Part shown: piece by piece, positions 54,652 through 64,000 of the stretch
How positions within the stretch are numbered: position 1 is the stretch's first letter
Layout of the letters: every line of letters starts with the position of its first letter
Origin: Rhodothermaeota bacterium MED-G19
Lineage (GTDB): Bacteria; Bacteroidota; Bacteroidia; Cytophagales; MED-G16
Assembly (NCBI GenBank): GCA_002457315.1
Contig: NTKI01000002.1
Coordinates: 62,001-126,000 of the forward strand
DNA: 64,000 nucleotides
Reading direction: 5' to 3'
Translations under genes and position numbers: made by a program
The notes under the pieces: generated by a model
The model's input: the letters and a program-made list of their open reading frames with translations, nothing else
Told to the model about the DNA's origin: nothing
Databases searched by the model: none

Positions 54652-55799
54652 TTATATTTTTTCATTAAATCATATAGATCCTCATCATGTAATAATTTTT
54701 TCTTATCAGCTAATTCTATAAATTTTATATATATAGTTTCTAATTCAACATTAGAAAAACTAAAGCCTAATAATTTTAATCTATGTTTTAGAGCTGCTCT
54801 TCCACTTCTAGCAGTTAAATCAATTGATGAAGTCTTTAATCCAACATCTTCAGGATTGATAATTTCATAATTTTCTCTATTCTTTAAAAAACCATCTTGA
54901 TGAATTCCTGAAGAATGAGCAAAAGCATTAGCCCCAACTATAGCTTTATTTCTTTGAATTGGCATATTCATCATCCTGCTTACTTTTTTACTAATAGGAA
55001 CAATTTTTTTAGAGTTAATACCTGTTTCTAAATTCAAATGAGGATGAGCCTTTAATGCCATTACTACTTCTTCAAGAGATGTATTTCCTGCTCTTTCACC
55101 AATTCCATTTATTGTAGCTTCAACTTGTCTGGCTCCATTTTGCAGACCTGCAATAGAATTTGCAGTAGCAAGACCCAAATCATTATGACAATGTACTGAC
55201 AAAATTGCTTTATCTATGTTTGGAACATTATTTACAAGGTATTTAATTTTCTTCCCATACATTTCAGGGAGATTATATCCAGTTGTATCTGCTATATTGA
55301 TGACTGTTGCGCCTGCTTTTATTACTTCTTCAACCATTTTACATAAAAAATCCTGATCAGCTCTTCCTGCATCTTCAGGATAAAATTCTACATCATCAAA
55401 ATATCTTTTAGAATATCTCACCGCTGCAATAGCTTGTTCTAAAATTTTATCTCTAGTGGAATTAAACTTATGTTTTATATGAATATCTGAAGAACCAATA
55501 CCAGTATGGATTCTTTTTCTTTTGGCATCCTTTAGTGCAAGGTTAACCATATCAATATCTGATATTATAGCTCTTGATAATGCACAAATAATTGGTTTTT
55601 TTACTGCTTTGGAAATTTCAGAGACAGAATTAAAATCACCAGGGCTGGATATTGGAAATCCAGCCTCAATAATATCAACACCTAAATTTTCTAAATCTAA
55701 GGCAATCTCAACCTTCTCTTCTGTATTAAGTTGACAACCAGGAACTTGTTCACCATCTCTTAGAGTGGTATCAAAAATAAAAACTTTCTCGTTTGACAT
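54648..55799 (-). CDS. leuA: 2-isopropylmalate synthase (short form)
   Basis: LeuA condenses 2-oxoisovalerate and acetyl-CoA, the first step to leucine. The 383 residues have [40 protein letters not shown] and [19 protein letters not shown]. It stops after the catalytic TIM barrel and a short subdomain, lacking the C-terminal regulatory domain that gives leucine feedback in the roughly 510-residue enzymes. A homocitrate synthase-like activity cannot be excluded by motif alone, but leuCDB follow directly. Confidence 0.92.
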   Translation of the reverse strand: MSNEKVFIFDTTLRDGEQVPGCQLNTEEKVEIALDLENLGVDIIEAGFPISSPGDFNSVSEISKAVKKPIICALSRAIISDIDMVNLALKDAKRKRIHTGIGSSDIHIKHKFNSTRDKILEQAIAAVRYSKRYFDDVEFYPEDAGRADQDFLCKMVEEVIKAGATVINIADTTGYNLPEMYGKKIKYLVNNVPNIDKAILSVHCHNDLGLATANSIAGLQNGARQVEATINGIGERAGNTSLEEVVMALKAHPHLNLETGINSKKIVPISKKVSRMMNMPIQRNKAIVGANAFAHSSGIHQDGFLKNRENYEIINPEDVGLKTSSIDLTARSGRAALKHRLKLLGFSFSNVELETIYIKFIELADKKKLLHDEDLYDLMKKYN

Positions 55800-55810
55800 T
55801 TATACACAAA

Positions 55811-57037
55811 TTACATGTTTTTTACTATTTCTTTAGCAAAATCTGAACAAGAAAGTAATTTAGCATTATCCATTAATCTCTCAAAATCATATGTGACTTT
55901 AGCAGATTCTATTGATTTAGTTAACCCTTTATGAATAAGATCTTTTGCTTCATCCCACCCTAAGTGCTCTAACATCATTGCTCCTGATAAAATAACTGAA
56001 CCGGGATTTACTTTATCTTGTCCTGCATATTTTGGAGCAGTACCATGAGTAGCTTCAAAAATAGCATGGCCAGTTTGATAATTAATATTTGCCCCAGGTG
56101 CTATTCCTATTCCGCCAACAATTGCAGCAAGAGCATCAGAAATATAATCGCCATTTAAATTCATAGTAGCAATAACAGAATATTCTTTTGGTCTTAATAA
56201 AATCTGCTGAAGAAAAGCATCAGCAATAACATCTTTTATTATAATCTCTTCAGAACCATTTTTAATTACTTGCCATGGCCCCCCCTGGTAATCTACAGCT
56301 CCAAACTCTTCTTTTGCAATCTTATACCCCCAATCTCTAAATGCACCTTCTGTATATTTCATGATATTTCCCTTATGAACTAAAGTTACAGAGCTTCTAT
56401 TTTGTTTAATAGCATAATTTATAGCAGATCTAACCAATCTATAGGTGCCTTCAACAGATATAGGCTTTATACCTATCCCAACTGAATCAGGAAATCTGAT
56501 TTTATCATATCTGTTTTTGAAATTATCTTTCAAAATATCTTTTACCTTAATATTTTCTTTAGAACCATTTTCAAACTCTATACCAGCATATATGTCTTCA
56601 GTATTTTCTCTAAAAATAACCATGTCGGTTGTTGATGGGTCTTTAACTGGAGAAGGTGTGCCGTTAAACCACCTAACAGGCCTAACACATGCAAATAAAT
56701 CAAGTTTTTGTCTAAGGGCTACATTAAGTGATGTTATTCCTCCACCTACAGGAGTTGTGAGAGGGCCTTTAATCCCAACTAAATATTCCTGAAACACATC
56801 TAATGTTTCCTGAGGTAACCACTCTCCGGTTGAGTTATATGCTTTTTCACCAGCAAGAACCTCTTTCCATATAATTTTCTTACTACCTGAGTATGCCTTT
56901 TCAACAGCTGAGTCTAAAACTAATTTACTTGCTGGCCAAATATCTACTCCTATCCCATCTCCCTCAATAAAAGGAAGTATTGGATCATTAGGAACATCCA
57001 ATTTTCCGTTTTCAAATTTTATAATATTTCCTTCCAT
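55811..57037 (-). CDS. icd: NADP-dependent isocitrate dehydrogenase
   Basis: Icd turns isocitrate to 2-oxoglutarate in the TCA cycle. The 408-residue enzyme is the E. coli-like dimeric type: [37 protein letters not shown] (with the Ser equivalent to E. coli S113), [34 protein letters not shown] and [17 protein letters not shown]. It lies 11 bases upstream of leuA on the same strand, so the TCA enzyme and the leucine genes may share a transcript. Confidence 0.94.
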   Translation of the reverse strand: MEGNIIKFENGKLDVPNDPILPFIEGDGIGVDIWPASKLVLDSAVEKAYSGSKKIIWKEVLAGEKAYNSTGEWLPQETLDVFQEYLVGIKGPLTTPVGGGITSLNVALRQKLDLFACVRPVRWFNGTPSPVKDPSTTDMVIFRENTEDIYAGIEFENGSKENIKVKDILKDNFKNRYDKIRFPDSVGIGIKPISVEGTYRLVRSAINYAIKQNRSSVTLVHKGNIMKYTEGAFRDWGYKIAKEEFGAVDYQGGPWQVIKNGSEEIIIKDVIADAFLQQILLRPKEYSVIATMNLNGDYISDALAAIVGGIGIAPGANINYQTGHAIFEATHGTAPKYAGQDKVNPGSVILSGAMMLEHLGWDEAKDLIHKGLTKSIESAKVTYDFERLMDNAKLLSCSDFAKEIVKNM

Positions 57038-57110
57038 AAACCTGCTTTATTTTAAAATAGAAAGCAATTATAGATATTTTTATCTAAATCCTTTGATAAT
57101 TTTAATATTT

Positions 57111-57662
57111 TCATTTCCATTTTATATTGCACCCCATACTAGGAAATTGTTTTTGATCTATTTTCTTATTATTTAAACATGCTTCTATTGAATCTCTTAA
57201 ATCTTTTCCTGTAATTTCTTGGTTTTTTCCAGGGGATGATGAGTCTAATCTACCTCTATATACTAACTTATTTTTATTATTAAATAAATAAAATTCTGGA
57301 GTACATTCAGCTTTAAACATTTTTGCTACATCTTGATTTTCATCATAGAGGTATGGAATTGATATTCCTAAGTCATTAAAAAGTTTTTTCATTTTATCTG
57401 GTGAATCATCAGGATAATTAATTATATCATTTGAACTAATTGCAATAAATCTTATATTTTTATTTGAGTAGCTGTTAATGATTCTTTTTATTTCATCATG
57501 ATAATGAATCACGTAAGGACAATGATTACATATTATCATAACTACCGTACTTGAGTCTTTTAAATTTAAAGTTGAATATATTGAGTCATTCATTACATTA
57601 GGTAGTTCAAACCTTGGTAATTCCGTTTCTAAATCAAGCATTTTAGAGTATGTAAGAGCCAT
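57111..57662 (-). CDS. Thioredoxin-fold (AhpC/TSA-type) protein
   Basis: The 183-residue protein has a peroxiredoxin/thioredoxin-like fold with CNHCPYVIHYHDEI, where CNHC is a CxxC redox site, then DSPDKMKKLFNDLGISIPYLYDENQDVAKMF and ECTPEFYLFNNKNKLVYRGRLD. No signal peptide is seen. Such proteins are annotated as thioredoxin family proteins; the substrate is unknown. It is divergent from the amidohydrolase gene. Confidence 0.85.
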   Translation of the reverse strand: MALTYSKMLDLETELPRFELPNVMNDSIYSTLNLKDSSTVVMIICNHCPYVIHYHDEIKRIINSYSNKNIRFIAISSNDIINYPDDSPDKMKKLFNDLGISIPYLYDENQDVAKMFKAECTPEFYLFNNKNKLVYRGRLDSSSPGKNQEITGKDLRDSIEACLNNKKIDQKQFPSMGCNIKWK

Positions 57663-57728
57663 AATTTTTTATTTTCAGTATTAAATTTTAAATTAAATCA
57701 AATTTAGTTTCATTTTTAACCTAATACA

Positions 57729-59315
57729 ATGAAAAACTTATTACTAATTATTTTATTACTATCTAATTTTATCTCTTTATCTCAAATAGAGAAAGCACCC
57801 GAAAGGTATAGAGGAGAAGGACCTTTCAATCAACTTATTATTAGAGGAGCTACTCTAATAAATGGTAATGGTGCACCACCAACAGGTCCTGTTGATATAG
57901 TAATAGAAAAAAATATAATTACAAGTGTAAGAAATGTTGGTTATCCCGGATTAGAAATCAATGAAAAAAGAAGACCAATTGCTAAACCTGGCTCAATGGA
58001 GATTGATGCTCACGGAAAATATGTACTACCAGGATTTATTGACATGCACGGACACATCTCTTCTCAGAGATCTGGAACAGCTGAATATGTTTATAAATTA
58101 TGGATGGCTCACGGAATTACAACTATAAGAGACCCATCATGTGGACAAGGTCTTGACTGGGTTCTTCATCAAAAGGAAGAAAGTAAAAAAAATAAAATAA
58201 CTGCTCCAAGGATTTTAGCTTATACTGGATTTGGACAAGGTGCATCTAATGGGATAAACACTCCAGAAGAAGCAGTTAATTGGGTGAGAAAAAATGCAGA
58301 TAATGGTGCTGACGGTATTAAATTTTTTGGATTAAGACCCGATATATTTAAAGCTGCTCTTCAAGAAAATAAAAGATTAGGTCTAAGGTCTGCTTGTCAT
58401 CATGCACAAATGGATGTTTCTGAAATGAATGTTCTAGAAACCGCAAGAAATGGGTTAACTACCATGGAACATTGGTATGGCTTACCTGAAGCGCTTTTTG
58501 AAAATAAAACTGTTCAAAATTATCCCCTAGAATATAATTATATGAATGAAGGTCATAGATTTGAAGAAGCAGGAAAACTTTGGAAACAAGCAGCTGAACC
58601 ATATTCAAAAAAATGGAACGATGTGATGAATGAGTTAATTTCGTTAGACTTCACCATAGATGTAACATTTGTTCCATATAGTGTTTTCAGAGATGTTCAG
58701 AGAGCTAGTAGTCTTCCATGGCATAAAGATTATACTAGGCCTAAACTTCTCAAATTTTTTCTTCCAGCCAGAGATTCTCATGCTGCAGCGTATTATGACT
58801 GGGGATCAGAACTTGAGACAGAATGGAAAGAAAATTATAAGCTTTGGATGACTTTTATTAATGAATATAAAAATAGAGGTGGAAGAGTTACTGCAGGAGC
58901 AGATTCTGGTTATATGTATAACTTATATGGGTTTGGATATGTTCAGGAACTAGAGTTATTAAGAGAGTCAGGTTTTCACCCAATGGAAGTTATTAAAGCA
59001 GCTACTCTACATGCTGCTGAAGCTATAGGTATGGAAAAAAAGATAGGAACTATTGAGGTTGGTAAATTTGCAGACTTAATTATAATGAATGATAATCCTT
59101 TAAAAAATCTAAAATATTTGTATGCAACAGGAGATATTAAGTTAGAGAATAATGAAGTTATAAGAGTTGGGGGAATAAATCATACGATTAAAGATGGAAT
59201 AATATATAATACTAAAGAACTATTATCTGATGTTAAAAAAATAGTTGACAAAGAAAAAGAAGAAAATCCTGGGTGGGAAAATTTACTGTTTGAAAATATT
59301 AGAAGAAAAGATTGA
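57729..59315 (+). CDS. Exported amidohydrolase
   Basis: The 528-residue protein begins with a signal peptide (MKNLLLIILLLSNFISLSQ) and has the amidohydrolase pattern: LPGFIDMHGHISS (metal HxH), GADGIKFFGLRPD with a possible bridging Lys, SACHHAQMDVSEM and TMEHWYG histidines, TAGADSGYMYNLYGFG with the catalytic Asp, and GTIEVGKFADLIIMNDNPL. It acts outside the cytoplasm, probably on a cyclic amide or dipeptide; the substrate is not known. Its end meets the convergent aspS gene one base apart. Confidence 0.88.
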   Translation: MKNLLLIILLLSNFISLSQIEKAPERYRGEGPFNQLIIRGATLINGNGAPPTGPVDIVIEKNIITSVRNVGYPGLEINEKRRPIAKPGSMEIDAHGKYVLPGFIDMHGHISSQRSGTAEYVYKLWMAHGITTIRDPSCGQGLDWVLHQKEESKKNKITAPRILAYTGFGQGASNGINTPEEAVNWVRKNADNGADGIKFFGLRPDIFKAALQENKRLGLRSACHHAQMDVSEMNVLETARNGLTTMEHWYGLPEALFENKTVQNYPLEYNYMNEGHRFEEAGKLWKQAAEPYSKKWNDVMNELISLDFTIDVTFVPYSVFRDVQRASSLPWHKDYTRPKLLKFFLPARDSHAAAYYDWGSELETEWKENYKLWMTFINEYKNRGGRVTAGADSGYMYNLYGFGYVQELELLRESGFHPMEVIKAATLHAAEAIGMEKKIGTIEVGKFADLIIMNDNPLKNLKYLYATGDIKLENNEVIRVGGINHTIKDGIIYNTKELLSDVKKIVDKEKEENPGWENLLFENIRRKD

Positions 59316-59316
59316 G

Positions 59317-61056
59317 TTATAATCCTAATTCTTTTAATTGATCTTCATCAATAGCAGAAGGTGAATCTATCATAGTATCTCTTCCTGAAGTATTTTTTGG
59401 AAATGCTATAAAATCTCTAATTGATTCTTTACCAGCAAATAAAGCACATAATCTATCAAATCCAAATGCTATACCTCCATGAGGAGGAGTACCATATCTA
59501 AAAGCATTTAATAAAAATCCAAATTGATCATTTGCTTCTTTAGAAGAAAAACCTAAAATTTTAAAAACCTTTTCTTGTAAAATTCTCTGGTGGATTCTAA
59601 TTGAACCCCCTCCTATTTCCACACCATTAATAACTAAATCATAAGCGTTTGCTTTAGCTTTAATAGGTTCACTATCTAAAAGTTTTGTGTCACTTGAAAT
59701 TGGGGAAGTAAAAGGATGATGCATAGCGTGGTAATCATTAGATTCTTTATCATAAGAAAACATTGGAAAATCTACAATCCAAATCGGCTTAAAATTATTT
59801 GGATCTCTAAGACCCAGTCTATCTCCCATCAATATTCTTAAAGACGACATTGCAGAGAAAGTTTGACTTTTCTCGCCAGCTAAAATTAATATGAGGTCAT
59901 TTTTCTTAGCATTATTTACATTTGCAATGTCATTCAATATCTCTTGAGTATAAAATTTATCAACTGAGGATTTGAAAGAACCATCCTCATTACACTTAAT
60001 ATAAACTAATCCCTTAGATCCAATTTGAGGTTTTTTAACGAAATTAGTTAATTCATCTAACTCTTTTCTGGAATAGCTAGAAGCCCCTTTAACTTTAATT
60101 GAAAGTATAACTTCAGAATCATCAAAAACTTTAAACCCATTACCTTGAACAATAGATGATATATCCCTAAACCTCATTCCAAACCTTAAATCTGGCTTAT
60201 CAGAGCCATAAGAATTTATTGCTTCATCATATTGCATTATAGGTATCTCTCCAATATCAGTTTTCAAAACTTCATTAAACAAATGATTTATTAATTTTCC
60301 AAAAGATTTTAAAACGTCTTCTCTAGTTACAAAAGACATTTCACAATCAATTTGAGTAAATTCTGGTTGCCTATCTGCTCTTAAGTCTTCATCTCTAAAA
60401 CATTTTACTAATTGATAGTATTTATCATAACCTGAGACCATCAAAAGTTGTTTGAATGTTTGAGGGGATTGAGGTAATGCATAATACTCACCTTGATTCA
60501 TGCGAGAAGGTACAATAAAATCTCTAGCTCCTTCAGGTGTAGACTTAATTAAAACTGGTGTTTCAATTTCAATAAATTCTTGTGAATTAAGATAGTTTCT
60601 TGTCTCAGACATTAATTTATGTCTTAAAAAAATATTTTTTTGTAGTGGTGACCTTCTTAAATCTAAATATCTGTATTTCATCCTAAGATCTTCTCCTCCA
60701 TCTGTTTCATCTTCAATAGTAAAAGGTGGAACTTCAGAGACATTTAGATATTCCATTTCTGAAACCTTAATTTCTATATCTCCAGTTGAAATATTAGGAT
60801 TCTTAGATATTCTTTCACTAACTTCTCCAGATACCTTTATAACATACTCTCTTCCACATTTTTTTGCTATATCAAAAGTATTTTTATCTGAAGAATCTTC
60901 TTCAAACATTAATTGAGTTATTCCATATCTATCTCTTAAATCAATCCAGATAATTTTACCTTTATCTCTAATTTTTTGTGCCCATCCACAAAGAGTAACA
61001 TTAGACTTTACATCTTTTATACCTAATTCACCACAATTATGAGTTCTTAACATCAT
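59317..61056 (-). CDS. aspS: Aspartyl-tRNA synthetase
   Basis: This class II synthetase of 579 residues has the N-terminal OB-fold anticodon domain ([23 protein letters not shown]), motif 2 ([18 protein letters not shown]), the bacterial GAD insertion and motif 3 ([15 protein letters not shown]). The terminal [16 protein letters not shown] is bacterial AspS type. MMLRTHNCG: first ATG kept. No gatCAB nearby to judge whether it is discriminating. Divergent from tadA. Confidence 0.96.
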   Translation of the reverse strand: MMLRTHNCGELGIKDVKSNVTLCGWAQKIRDKGKIIWIDLRDRYGITQLMFEEDSSDKNTFDIAKKCGREYVIKVSGEVSERISKNPNISTGDIEIKVSEMEYLNVSEVPPFTIEDETDGGEDLRMKYRYLDLRRSPLQKNIFLRHKLMSETRNYLNSQEFIEIETPVLIKSTPEGARDFIVPSRMNQGEYYALPQSPQTFKQLLMVSGYDKYYQLVKCFRDEDLRADRQPEFTQIDCEMSFVTREDVLKSFGKLINHLFNEVLKTDIGEIPIMQYDEAINSYGSDKPDLRFGMRFRDISSIVQGNGFKVFDDSEVILSIKVKGASSYSRKELDELTNFVKKPQIGSKGLVYIKCNEDGSFKSSVDKFYTQEILNDIANVNNAKKNDLILILAGEKSQTFSAMSSLRILMGDRLGLRDPNNFKPIWIVDFPMFSYDKESNDYHAMHHPFTSPISSDTKLLDSEPIKAKANAYDLVINGVEIGGGSIRIHQRILQEKVFKILGFSSKEANDQFGFLLNAFRYGTPPHGGIAFGFDRLCALFAGKESIRDFIAFPKNTSGRDTMIDSPSAIDEDQLKELGL

Positions 61057-61124
61057 TTTAATTTGAACAAAATTAATAGAATTATAAAGAATGAATGAAT
61101 ATTTTTTATATTCTTACATAAGTT

Positions 61125-61574
61125 ATGAATTTGTTAAAAAATAAACAGGAATATTTTATGAAAATGGCTTTAAGAGAAGCTAAAATAGCTTACAATGAAG
61201 AAGAAATTCCTATAGGCGCAGTAATAGTTCATGAAAATACCATAATAAGTAAAGGCCATAATCAATGTCAAAAATTAAATGATTCCACAGCCCATGCTGA
61301 AATGATAGCAATTACATCTGCTCAAAATAAAATTGGAAGTAAATACCTTAATGATTGTGAGCTATATATAACTTTAGAACCATGTATGATGTGCAGTGGT
61401 GCTATATATTTATCAAAATTATCAAAAGTAATTTATGCTCTTGATGATAAGGAAAAGGGATATATTAGAAAGTCAAAGGAAAAAATTAATAAGAAATTAC
61501 TTATTGAGTCAAATGTCTTTGAGGACGAATCAAAAAAATTATTAGAATCTTTTTTCTTTAAATTAAGAAGTTAA
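61125..61574 (+). CDS. tadA: tRNA-specific adenosine deaminase
   Basis: TadA converts A34 to inosine in tRNA-Arg(ACG). The 149-residue cytidine-deaminase-fold protein has the zinc site H57-A-E59 (AHAEMIAI) and PCMMC (C87, C90), with E59 the proton shuttle. FMKMALREAKIAYNEEEIPIGAVIV is the typical N terminus. It is followed by sod after 68 bases without a visible terminator. Confidence 0.95.
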   Translation: MNLLKNKQEYFMKMALREAKIAYNEEEIPIGAVIVHENTIISKGHNQCQKLNDSTAHAEMIAITSAQNKIGSKYLNDCELYITLEPCMMCSGAIYLSKLSKVIYALDDKEKGYIRKSKEKINKKLLIESNVFEDESKKLLESFFFKLRS

Positions 61575-61642
61575 CCTTGCAATATATAAACTAAAATATT
61601 TAAATTAAATTAATTTTTTAAACACAATAAATTTTAATAAAT

Positions 61643-62239
61643 ATGGCTTTTTCATTACCTAAGTTACCTTATTCATACGATGCACTTGAACCTTTTATAG
61701 ATACCACAACAATGGAGATTCATCATAAAAGACATCATAATCTTTATTTAACAAACTTAAATAATACATTAGAAAACACAAATACGTCTAATTTATCTAT
61801 AGAAGATATTTGCAGGAATCATTCTGAAAATATTGCATTAAGAAATAATGGTGGTGGTCATTATAATCATTCATTGTTCTGGAACATATTATCTCCAAAT
61901 GGAGGAGGGAATCCAAATGGTAAAGTAAAAGAACTTATAGATTCAAGTTTTGGCAGTTATGATAATTTTAAAGAAAAATTCAAAAATGCAGCCATGACAA
62001 GATTTGGTTCAGGTTGGGCATGGTTATGTCAAATCCATGATCATTTAGAAATATGTTCTACGGCAAATCAAGATAATCCCTTAATGCCAGGAATATGTAA
62101 CAATGAAAGCAACCCACTACTTGGAATTGATGTATGGGAACACGCCTACTATTTAAATTATCAAAATAAGAGAGTAGAATATATTGATGCATTCTATAAT
62201 TTGATAAATTGGGAAACAGTTAATAAAAGAATTAAATGA
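61643..62239 (+). CDS. Fe/Mn superoxide dismutase
   Basis: The 198-residue enzyme removes superoxide. Metal ligands are H27 ([12 protein letters not shown]), H76 ([10 protein letters not shown]), D163 and H167 ([10 protein letters not shown]). The [16 protein letters not shown] and NQDNPLM blocks favour a manganese or cambialistic enzyme over a strict iron one (family pattern, not proof). No signal peptide, so cytoplasmic. It overlaps the following oxidoreductase by 4 bases (ATGA). Confidence 0.94.
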   Translation: MAFSLPKLPYSYDALEPFIDTTTMEIHHKRHHNLYLTNLNNTLENTNTSNLSIEDICRNHSENIALRNNGGGHYNHSLFWNILSPNGGGNPNGKVKELIDSSFGSYDNFKEKFKNAAMTRFGSGWAWLCQIHDHLEICSTANQDNPLMPGICNNESNPLLGIDVWEHAYYLNYQNKRVEYIDAFYNLINWETVNKRIK

Positions 62240-63597
62240 ACAGCAGAAGGAAATTTGTTCAAAATGCATCTAAAATTGGTCTAGCAAGTACTTTTATTTC
62301 AGGAATTCCATTAGAATTAATTGCAAGTAAAAGAAAAAAGATATCGGCAAATGATAAAATAAACTTCGGTGTAATTGGATGTAAAGGTATGGGTTGGAGT
62401 GATATGAGGTCAATTTTAAAAAATAGTGAAACTGATTGTATTGCCTTATGTGATGTAGATGAGAATGTTCTCAATGAAAGATCTAAAAATGTAAAAGACA
62501 TTACTGGTAAAAACCCAAAAATTTATAAAGACTATAGAAAATTATTAGAAAATAAAGATATAGATGCAGTTGTTATTGGTACTCCTGATCACTGGCACTG
62601 TCTGAACCTTGTTGATGCCCTTAGTGCAGATAAACATGTCTACTGTGAAAAACCTATTTCAAACTCTATCGAAGAAGCTGATATAATGTTAAAAGCTTCA
62701 TTAGAAGCAAAAAAATGTGTTCAAGTTGGACAGTGGCAAAGAAGTGGTGGACAATATAAAGAAGCCATGAATTATTTATGGTCTGGCAAATTAGGAAATA
62801 TTAGATTAGTAAAAGTATGGGCTTATCAAGGCTGGTATGGATGGGTAGATGATATTAAAGATTCAGATACACCTAAAGGTGTTGACTATAAAATGTGGTT
62901 GGGACCAGCACCATTAAGGAAATTTAATAAAAATAGATTTCATTTTAATTTCAGATGGTATTGGGATTATGCTGGTGGACTAATGACTGACTGGGGAGTT
63001 CATGAGATTGATATCGCATTATGGGGAATGAAAGCAAAGAACCCTATATCAATTTCTGCATCAGGCGGAAAATTTGCTTATCCAAATCAAGATACAGAGA
63101 CTCCGGATTCTCTTCAAACAATTTATGAATTCAAAGACTTTACCATGCTATGGGAACATGCAAATGGTATTGACTCTGGAAATTATGGTCTTTCTGAAGG
63201 AATTGCTTTTATCGGAAATAAAGGGACTTTAGTCGTAAATAGAACTGGATGGCATGTTATTCCAGAAAAAGATCACAGGAATGGAGGAGACTTATTTATT
63301 GAAGAAGTTCCAAGAACTACCTTTAATTGGAATGATGTAGGTAAAAAATATGGTAATGCTCTTGATTTACACACAGAGAATTTCATTGAAAGCATTAAAA
63401 AAAATGACCCATCAATTTTAAATTGTGGAATTGAAAGTGGAAGTCAAGTTTCTAAAGTTGCTCATATGGGTAATGTTGCTTTTAGAAATAATTCTAAAAT
63501 CAGATGGAACGAAAAAGAAAATAATTTCGATAATTCTTCAGCAAATAATTTAATAATTCCAACCTATAACAATGGATGGGAATTACCTAGAATCTGA
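62236..63597 (+). CDS. Gfo/Idh/MocA family oxidoreductase with Tat-like leader
   Basis: The 453-residue protein starts [22 protein letters not shown], a twin-arginine-type leader, followed by the NAD(P)-binding domain ([15 protein letters not shown]) and [13 protein letters not shown] with the catalytic-domain Lys. The C-terminal half resembles the secreted members common in Bacteroidota that act on sugars or inositols; substrate unknown. Translation is likely coupled to sod. It overlaps uvrB by 15 bases, tail-to-tail. Confidence 0.88.
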   Translation: MNSRRKFVQNASKIGLASTFISGIPLELIASKRKKISANDKINFGVIGCKGMGWSDMRSILKNSETDCIALCDVDENVLNERSKNVKDITGKNPKIYKDYRKLLENKDIDAVVIGTPDHWHCLNLVDALSADKHVYCEKPISNSIEEADIMLKASLEAKKCVQVGQWQRSGGQYKEAMNYLWSGKLGNIRLVKVWAYQGWYGWVDDIKDSDTPKGVDYKMWLGPAPLRKFNKNRFHFNFRWYWDYAGGLMTDWGVHEIDIALWGMKAKNPISISASGGKFAYPNQDTETPDSLQTIYEFKDFTMLWEHANGIDSGNYGLSEGIAFIGNKGTLVVNRTGWHVIPEKDHRNGGDLFIEEVPRTTFNWNDVGKKYGNALDLHTENFIESIKKNDPSILNCGIESGSQVSKVAHMGNVAFRNNSKIRWNEKENNFDNSSANNLIIPTYNNGWELPRI

Positions 63598-64000
63598 CTT
63601 TTGAGAAATAATTTTTTTTAATTCTACATTTTCATCCCTTAATCTAGCAGCTTCATAAAAATCAAGATTTTCTGCTGCTCTTTCCATTTCAATTTTATTT
63701 TTTTTGATAATTTTTTCAATTTCTGAAGTTTTCATATCTCTTATAACAGGATCAATTTGAAGTTCAGAGACAAACTTCTTATTTGAATCTTTTTCATGAG
63801 CAACTGTTGTTTGTTCTAGTATCTTTTCTTTTGATTTAATAATAGTCTTAGGTTTAATGCCATGCTTTAAATTATAGGAGTCCTGTATCTTTCTTCTTCT
63901 ATTAGTTTCATCCATTGTTGACCTCATGGATTTAGTTATTTTATCAGCATACATTATAACTAAACCTTTTACATTTCTTGCAGCTCTACCTACAGTCTGA
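63583..64000 (-). CDS. uvrB: Excinuclease ABC subunit UvrB (C-terminal part)
   Basis: Only the last 138 codons are in the window; the 5' part lies beyond the right edge. The fragment reads in with QTVGRAARNVKG (helicase motif VI) and YADKITKSM, and ends with a UVR domain (EIEKIIKKNKIEMERAAENLDFYEAARLRDE) that binds UvrC. It is convergent with the Gfo/Idh/MocA gene. Confidence 0.95.
   Translation of the reverse strand, partial: QTVGRAARNVKGLVIMYADKITKSMRSTMDETNRRRKIQDSYNLKHGIKPKTIIKSKEKILEQTTVAHEKDSNKKFVSELQIDPVIRDMKTSEIEKIIKKNKIEMERAAENLDFYEAARLRDENVELKKIISQKSDSR

Noticed and set aside
61575-61642. Terminator between tadA and sod
   Set aside because: Only AT-rich self-complementary stretches such as TTAAATTAAATTAA are present, with no GC-containing stem.
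1-64000. CRISPR arrays, insertion sequences, prophage or integrative elements
   Set aside because: No spaced direct repeats, transposase, integrase or phage-like gene was seen; short A/T runs are ordinary for this base composition.

Overview
The window is a gene-dense, visibly AT-rich stretch of a Bacteroidota chromosome, most likely a streamlined marine member of the Flavobacteriales (inference). The lineage evidence is direct: a short 290-residue RpoD, type IX secretion (T9SS) C-terminal sorting domains on two proteins, a PorT-like outer-membrane protein, a DUF2723 (TMEM260/GT117-like) membrane protein, and promoter-like TTG...TAnnTTTG elements instead of E. coli-type boxes. Intergenic gaps are almost all under 110 bases, none reaches 300, and many neighbouring genes overlap by 1-20 bases. 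No insertion sequence, prophage, CRISPR array or rRNA was seen.

Layout. 1-4 kb: tatD (partial), ruvC, a HIT protein, greA, mgtE, rsmA. 4-9.2 kb: pdxA, then the co-directional cluster yceD-rpmF-fabH-efp-accB-accC, joining ribosome assembly, translation and the start of fatty-acid synthesis. 9.2-17.2 kb: a saccharopine dehydrogenase-like protein, an unrecognised propeller-like protein, an SDR, PorT-like, engB-waaA-rsgA and an NhaC antiporter. 17.3-22.9 kb: the most unusual region, with a Rieske oxygenase facing two tandem PYROXD2/phytoene-desaturase-like FAD oxidoreductases and a GcvT-like folate protein; together they look like an N-demethylation pathway. 23-33.6 kb: prfB (RF2) with a classic +1 programmed frameshift, ilvE, a LolD/MacB-type ATPase, TerC, a 1411-residue Asp-box protein with a T9SS domain, rpoD, a 2Fe-2S ferredoxin, purB. 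33.6-38.3 kb: surface-polysaccharide-type genes (methyltransferase, VanW, two GT2 glycosyltransferases) and a dihydroorotase-like protein lacking its metal ligands. 38.4-48.2 kb: purA, a Fur homologue, relA/spoT, tRNA-Leu(UAG)-tig-clpP, lpxB, a QueD-like protein, a phosphoribosyltransferase, an Lrp regulator and a TPR protein. 48.3-64 kb: DUF2723 protein, a tiny protein that is little more than a T9SS domain, the icd-leuACDB block, a thioredoxin-fold protein, an amidohydrolase, aspS, tadA, sod, a Gfo/Idh/MocA oxidoreductase and the 3' end of uvrB.

Most genes are housekeeping. Several starts were moved from the longest open frame: TTG for tig, the Rieske gene possibly TTG, internal ATGs for purB, the dihydroorotase-like gene and the TPR gene. 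The region most likely to hold undescribed biology is 17.3-22.9 kb; second-tier observations are the T9SS-only mini-protein, the lipobox-plus-T9SS giant protein, apparently leaderless promoters, and a hairpin at the greA 5' end.
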